Made by a program: the position numbers and the translations under genes. Of a stretch of DNA of 64,000 nt, positions 62,612 to 64,000 are shown piece after piece. A model generated the notes under the pieces. It saw only the letters and a list, made by a program, of their open reading frames with translations, had not been told where the DNA came from and made no database searches. Each line of letters opens with the position of its first letter. Position 1 is the first letter of the stretch. Source of the DNA: Bradyrhizobium sp. CCBAU 53340 (GTDB lineage: Bacteria; Pseudomonadota; Alphaproteobacteria; Rhizobiales; Xanthobacteraceae); contig NZ_CP030055.1 of NCBI RefSeq assembly GCF_015291645.1, positions 2,232,001-2,296,000 on the forward strand, given 5' to 3'.

Positions 62612-63375
62612 TGTCACGTTCTCTCTCCGCAAACGTCATCTTAGGTGTCGCGCCAATCGTGCTCGTGGTCGCGCTGTGGCAGGCCCTGGTGACGTTCGGC
62701 TTCGCTCCGGCGGTCTTGTTGCCGGCGCCGGGCTTCGTCTTCAACCGGCTGCTCCAGCAGCTCGTGACATGGACGTTTCAACAGGAAATCGCAGCGACGT
62801 TGATCCGGCTATTTGCCGGATTCGCCGTTGCGGTCGTCCTCGGCGTCAGCATCGGCATCGCGGCTGCCGCAAGTCCCTCGATCAATGCCGCGGTCCGGCC
62901 GATCGTGCGCGTGTTGGCGCCGTTGCCGAAGGTTGCGCTCTACCCGGCGCTGCTGTTGCTGCTGGGTTTCGGCCACGGATCGAAGATCACCTTGGTGGCG
63001 GCGGACGCACTCTTCCCGATTTTGCTGTCAACCTATTATGGTGCATCAACCGTCGAGCAGAAACTGGTCTGGTCGGCCATGGCAGCGGGAACGCCGCGAT
63101 ATGGAATCCTGTTCAAGGTCGTGTTGCCGGCGGCGATGCCGTCGATCCTGACCGGGTGCCGAATCGGCCTTGTCATTTCCTGCATCGTGGTGTTTCTGGC
63201 CGAGATGATCACGTCGACAGACGGCCTGGGCCATGCCCTCGTGACTGCAGCCCGGACTTTCCAGGCAGTCGACATGTTCGTGCCGCTGATCACGATCTCG
63301 CTGCTTGGGCTGATCCTCAATGCGTTGTTGGGCGCGGTGCGATCTTATCTCTTGCGAGGCTTCCCCGAAGCGTGA
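62608..63375 (+). CDS. ABC transporter permease (SsuC-type), second
   Basis: A 255-residue permease paralogous to the previous one. It shares the coupling block (AMAAGTPRYGILFKVVLPAA, then MPSILTGCRIGLVISCIVVF) and has an EMITSTDGLGHAL loop. The ATG overlaps the prior stop (ATGATG). It completes the ABC importer. Confidence 0.9.
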   Translation: MMSRSLSANVILGVAPIVLVVALWQALVTFGFAPAVLLPAPGFVFNRLLQQLVTWTFQQEIAATLIRLFAGFAVAVVLGVSIGIAAAASPSINAAVRPIVRVLAPLPKVALYPALLLLLGFGHGSKITLVAADALFPILLSTYYGASTVEQKLVWSAMAAGTPRYGILFKVVLPAAMPSILTGCRIGLVISCIVVFLAEMITSTDGLGHALVTAARTFQAVDMFVPLITISLLGLILNALLGAVRSYLLRGFPEA

Positions 63376-63412
63376 CCTGACGAACAAAAAACCAGAAGAC
63401 CGGGAGTGAACC

Positions 63413-64000
63413 ATGCTGGCTGATCGCATCGAAGCAAAATGGATCGACGCGTTTTGCGAGATCTTTGAACGTTGCGCCGTCAAGGCCGGCGATACCGCGG
63501 CAATCCTCTCGGAGACCCAGTCCCGCGCATTGAATGTGCACCTGGCCGAGCTGGCCTTGCTGCGGATGGGAGCGAGGCCGTTTCACGTCGTGATGCCAAC
63601 GCCGCGTAATCGGAACATCGTTCCGGTCCGTTCGACCGGAGCGAGCGAAGCGATTCAAAAGATGGGGCCTGTCATCAGCGCGCTTCAGCAGGCTGGCTTC
63701 GTGGTGGATTGCACCATCGAGGGCTTGATGCACGCGGTCGAGACTCCTGAAATCCTGAAGGCCGGCGCGCGCATCCTGGTGATCTCCAACGAGCATCCCG
63801 AGGCGCTCGAGCGGATGGTGCCGGATCCCGCGCTGGAGAAGCGCGTTCGCGCGGCCGTGAAGATGCTGCGTGGAACCAAGCGAATGCGGGTCACCTCAAA
63901 AGCCGGTACGATTCTCGATGTGGACATGGTAGGCGCTTCCACGGTTGGCGTCTGGGGTTGGACGGACAAGCCAGGTACGCTGGCACATTGGCCGGGCGGC
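63413..64000 (+). CDS. NicX-like 2,5-dihydroxypyridine 5,6-dioxygenase/M29-fold enzyme, partial (3' end outside window)
   Basis: At least 196 residues, cut by the window edge. It resembles the M29-aminopeptidase-like family that includes NicX, the Fe-dependent dioxygenase cleaving 2,5-dihydroxypyridine. The similarity covers LKAGARILVISNEHPEALER, RVRAAVKMLRGTKRMRVTSK and WTDKPGTLAHWPGG (compare the YADEPG...HWPSG end of NicX, from memory). GGGAGTG precedes the ATG. Its place after the importer and monooxygenase supports ring cleavage of an N-heterocyclic compound. An aminopeptidase is the alternative. Confidence 0.68.
   Translation, partial: MLADRIEAKWIDAFCEIFERCAVKAGDTAAILSETQSRALNVHLAELALLRMGARPFHVVMPTPRNRNIVPVRSTGASEAIQKMGPVISALQQAGFVVDCTIEGLMHAVETPEILKAGARILVISNEHPEALERMVPDPALEKRVRAAVKMLRGTKRMRVTSKAGTILDVDMVGASTVGVWGWTDKPGTLAHWPGG

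Noticed and set aside
1..64000. tRNA, rRNA or CRISPR array
   Set aside because: I saw no tRNA T-loop pattern in context, no rRNA blocks and no spaced direct-repeat array. A tRNA-scan was not possible, so a missed tRNA cannot be ruled out.

Overview
Organism. The window looks like chromosomal DNA of a Bradyrhizobium-type alphaproteobacterium. Evidence: high G+C, a GcrA-family regulator, a phasin, a DctA carrier, a DUF1236 protein, many short rhizobial proteins, sigma-54 sites, and several GGAAC-N16/17-CGTT promoters of the EcfG general-stress type. No rRNA, tRNA or CRISPR array was seen. Most of it is ordinary chromosome with many small genes; one stretch (about 47.4-53.8 kb) is accessory.

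Layout. (1) 1-5.7 kb, minus strand: one operon with a BMP-type lipoprotein-family substrate-binding protein, two permeases, a biuret-hydrolase-like enzyme, a double-ABC ATPase and a nucleoside/base deaminase cut by the window edge. A sigma-54 site lies in front, so this looks like nitrogen scavenging. (2) 5.9-13 kb: a toroid-glycosidase-like protein, a frameshifted secreted phosphoesterase, a TPR-sulfotransferase with an STN-like protein, and dctA behind its own sigma-54 site. (3) 13-24 kb: a MoxR/VWA pair, a quinone oxidoreductase, an S24-peptidase-type repressor facing a GcrA-like gene with shared operators, a phasin, a cytochrome c and an alpha/beta hydrolase. (4) 24-31 kb: a TpsB outer-membrane transporter, a secreted FecR protein and a CHASE2-PAS-GGDEF-EAL protein, then a DUF1236 protein. 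(5) 31-47.4 kb: a glycosyltransferase with two tiny upstream genes, arginase, a SoxCD pair, an enolase-superfamily dehydratase, an Nramp-like carrier with altered metal-site residues, a Crp/Fnr regulator, a group of small stress-type genes, a receiver-only response regulator and an FAD monooxygenase. (6) 47.4-53.8 kb: four copies of a compact promoter-RNA-terminator cassette. The two most alike flank a DUF4261 gene, an Imm11-like gene and an AHH-nuclease toxin-like gene. A prophage remnant (terminase fragments, GNAT gene) follows. (7) 53.8-64 kb: a catabolic cluster with a CaiB-type CoA-transferase, a two-component flavin monooxygenase and reductase, a beta-hydroxyacid dehydrogenase, an IlvD-type dehydratase, an NMT1-type ABC importer and the start of a NicX-like ring-cleavage dioxygenase. 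It suggests uptake and breakdown of an aromatic, possibly N-heterocyclic, compound.

Most unusual signal. The four-copy cassette at 47476, 48082, 51901 and 52045 carries a near-consensus -35/-10 pair with an 18-nt spacer, then about 50-57 nt ending in a perfect or near-perfect intrinsic terminator. The reading frames are not conserved between copies, but the stems are. It therefore looks like a multicopy small-RNA gene that marks, and may have helped build, the toxin-immunity island.
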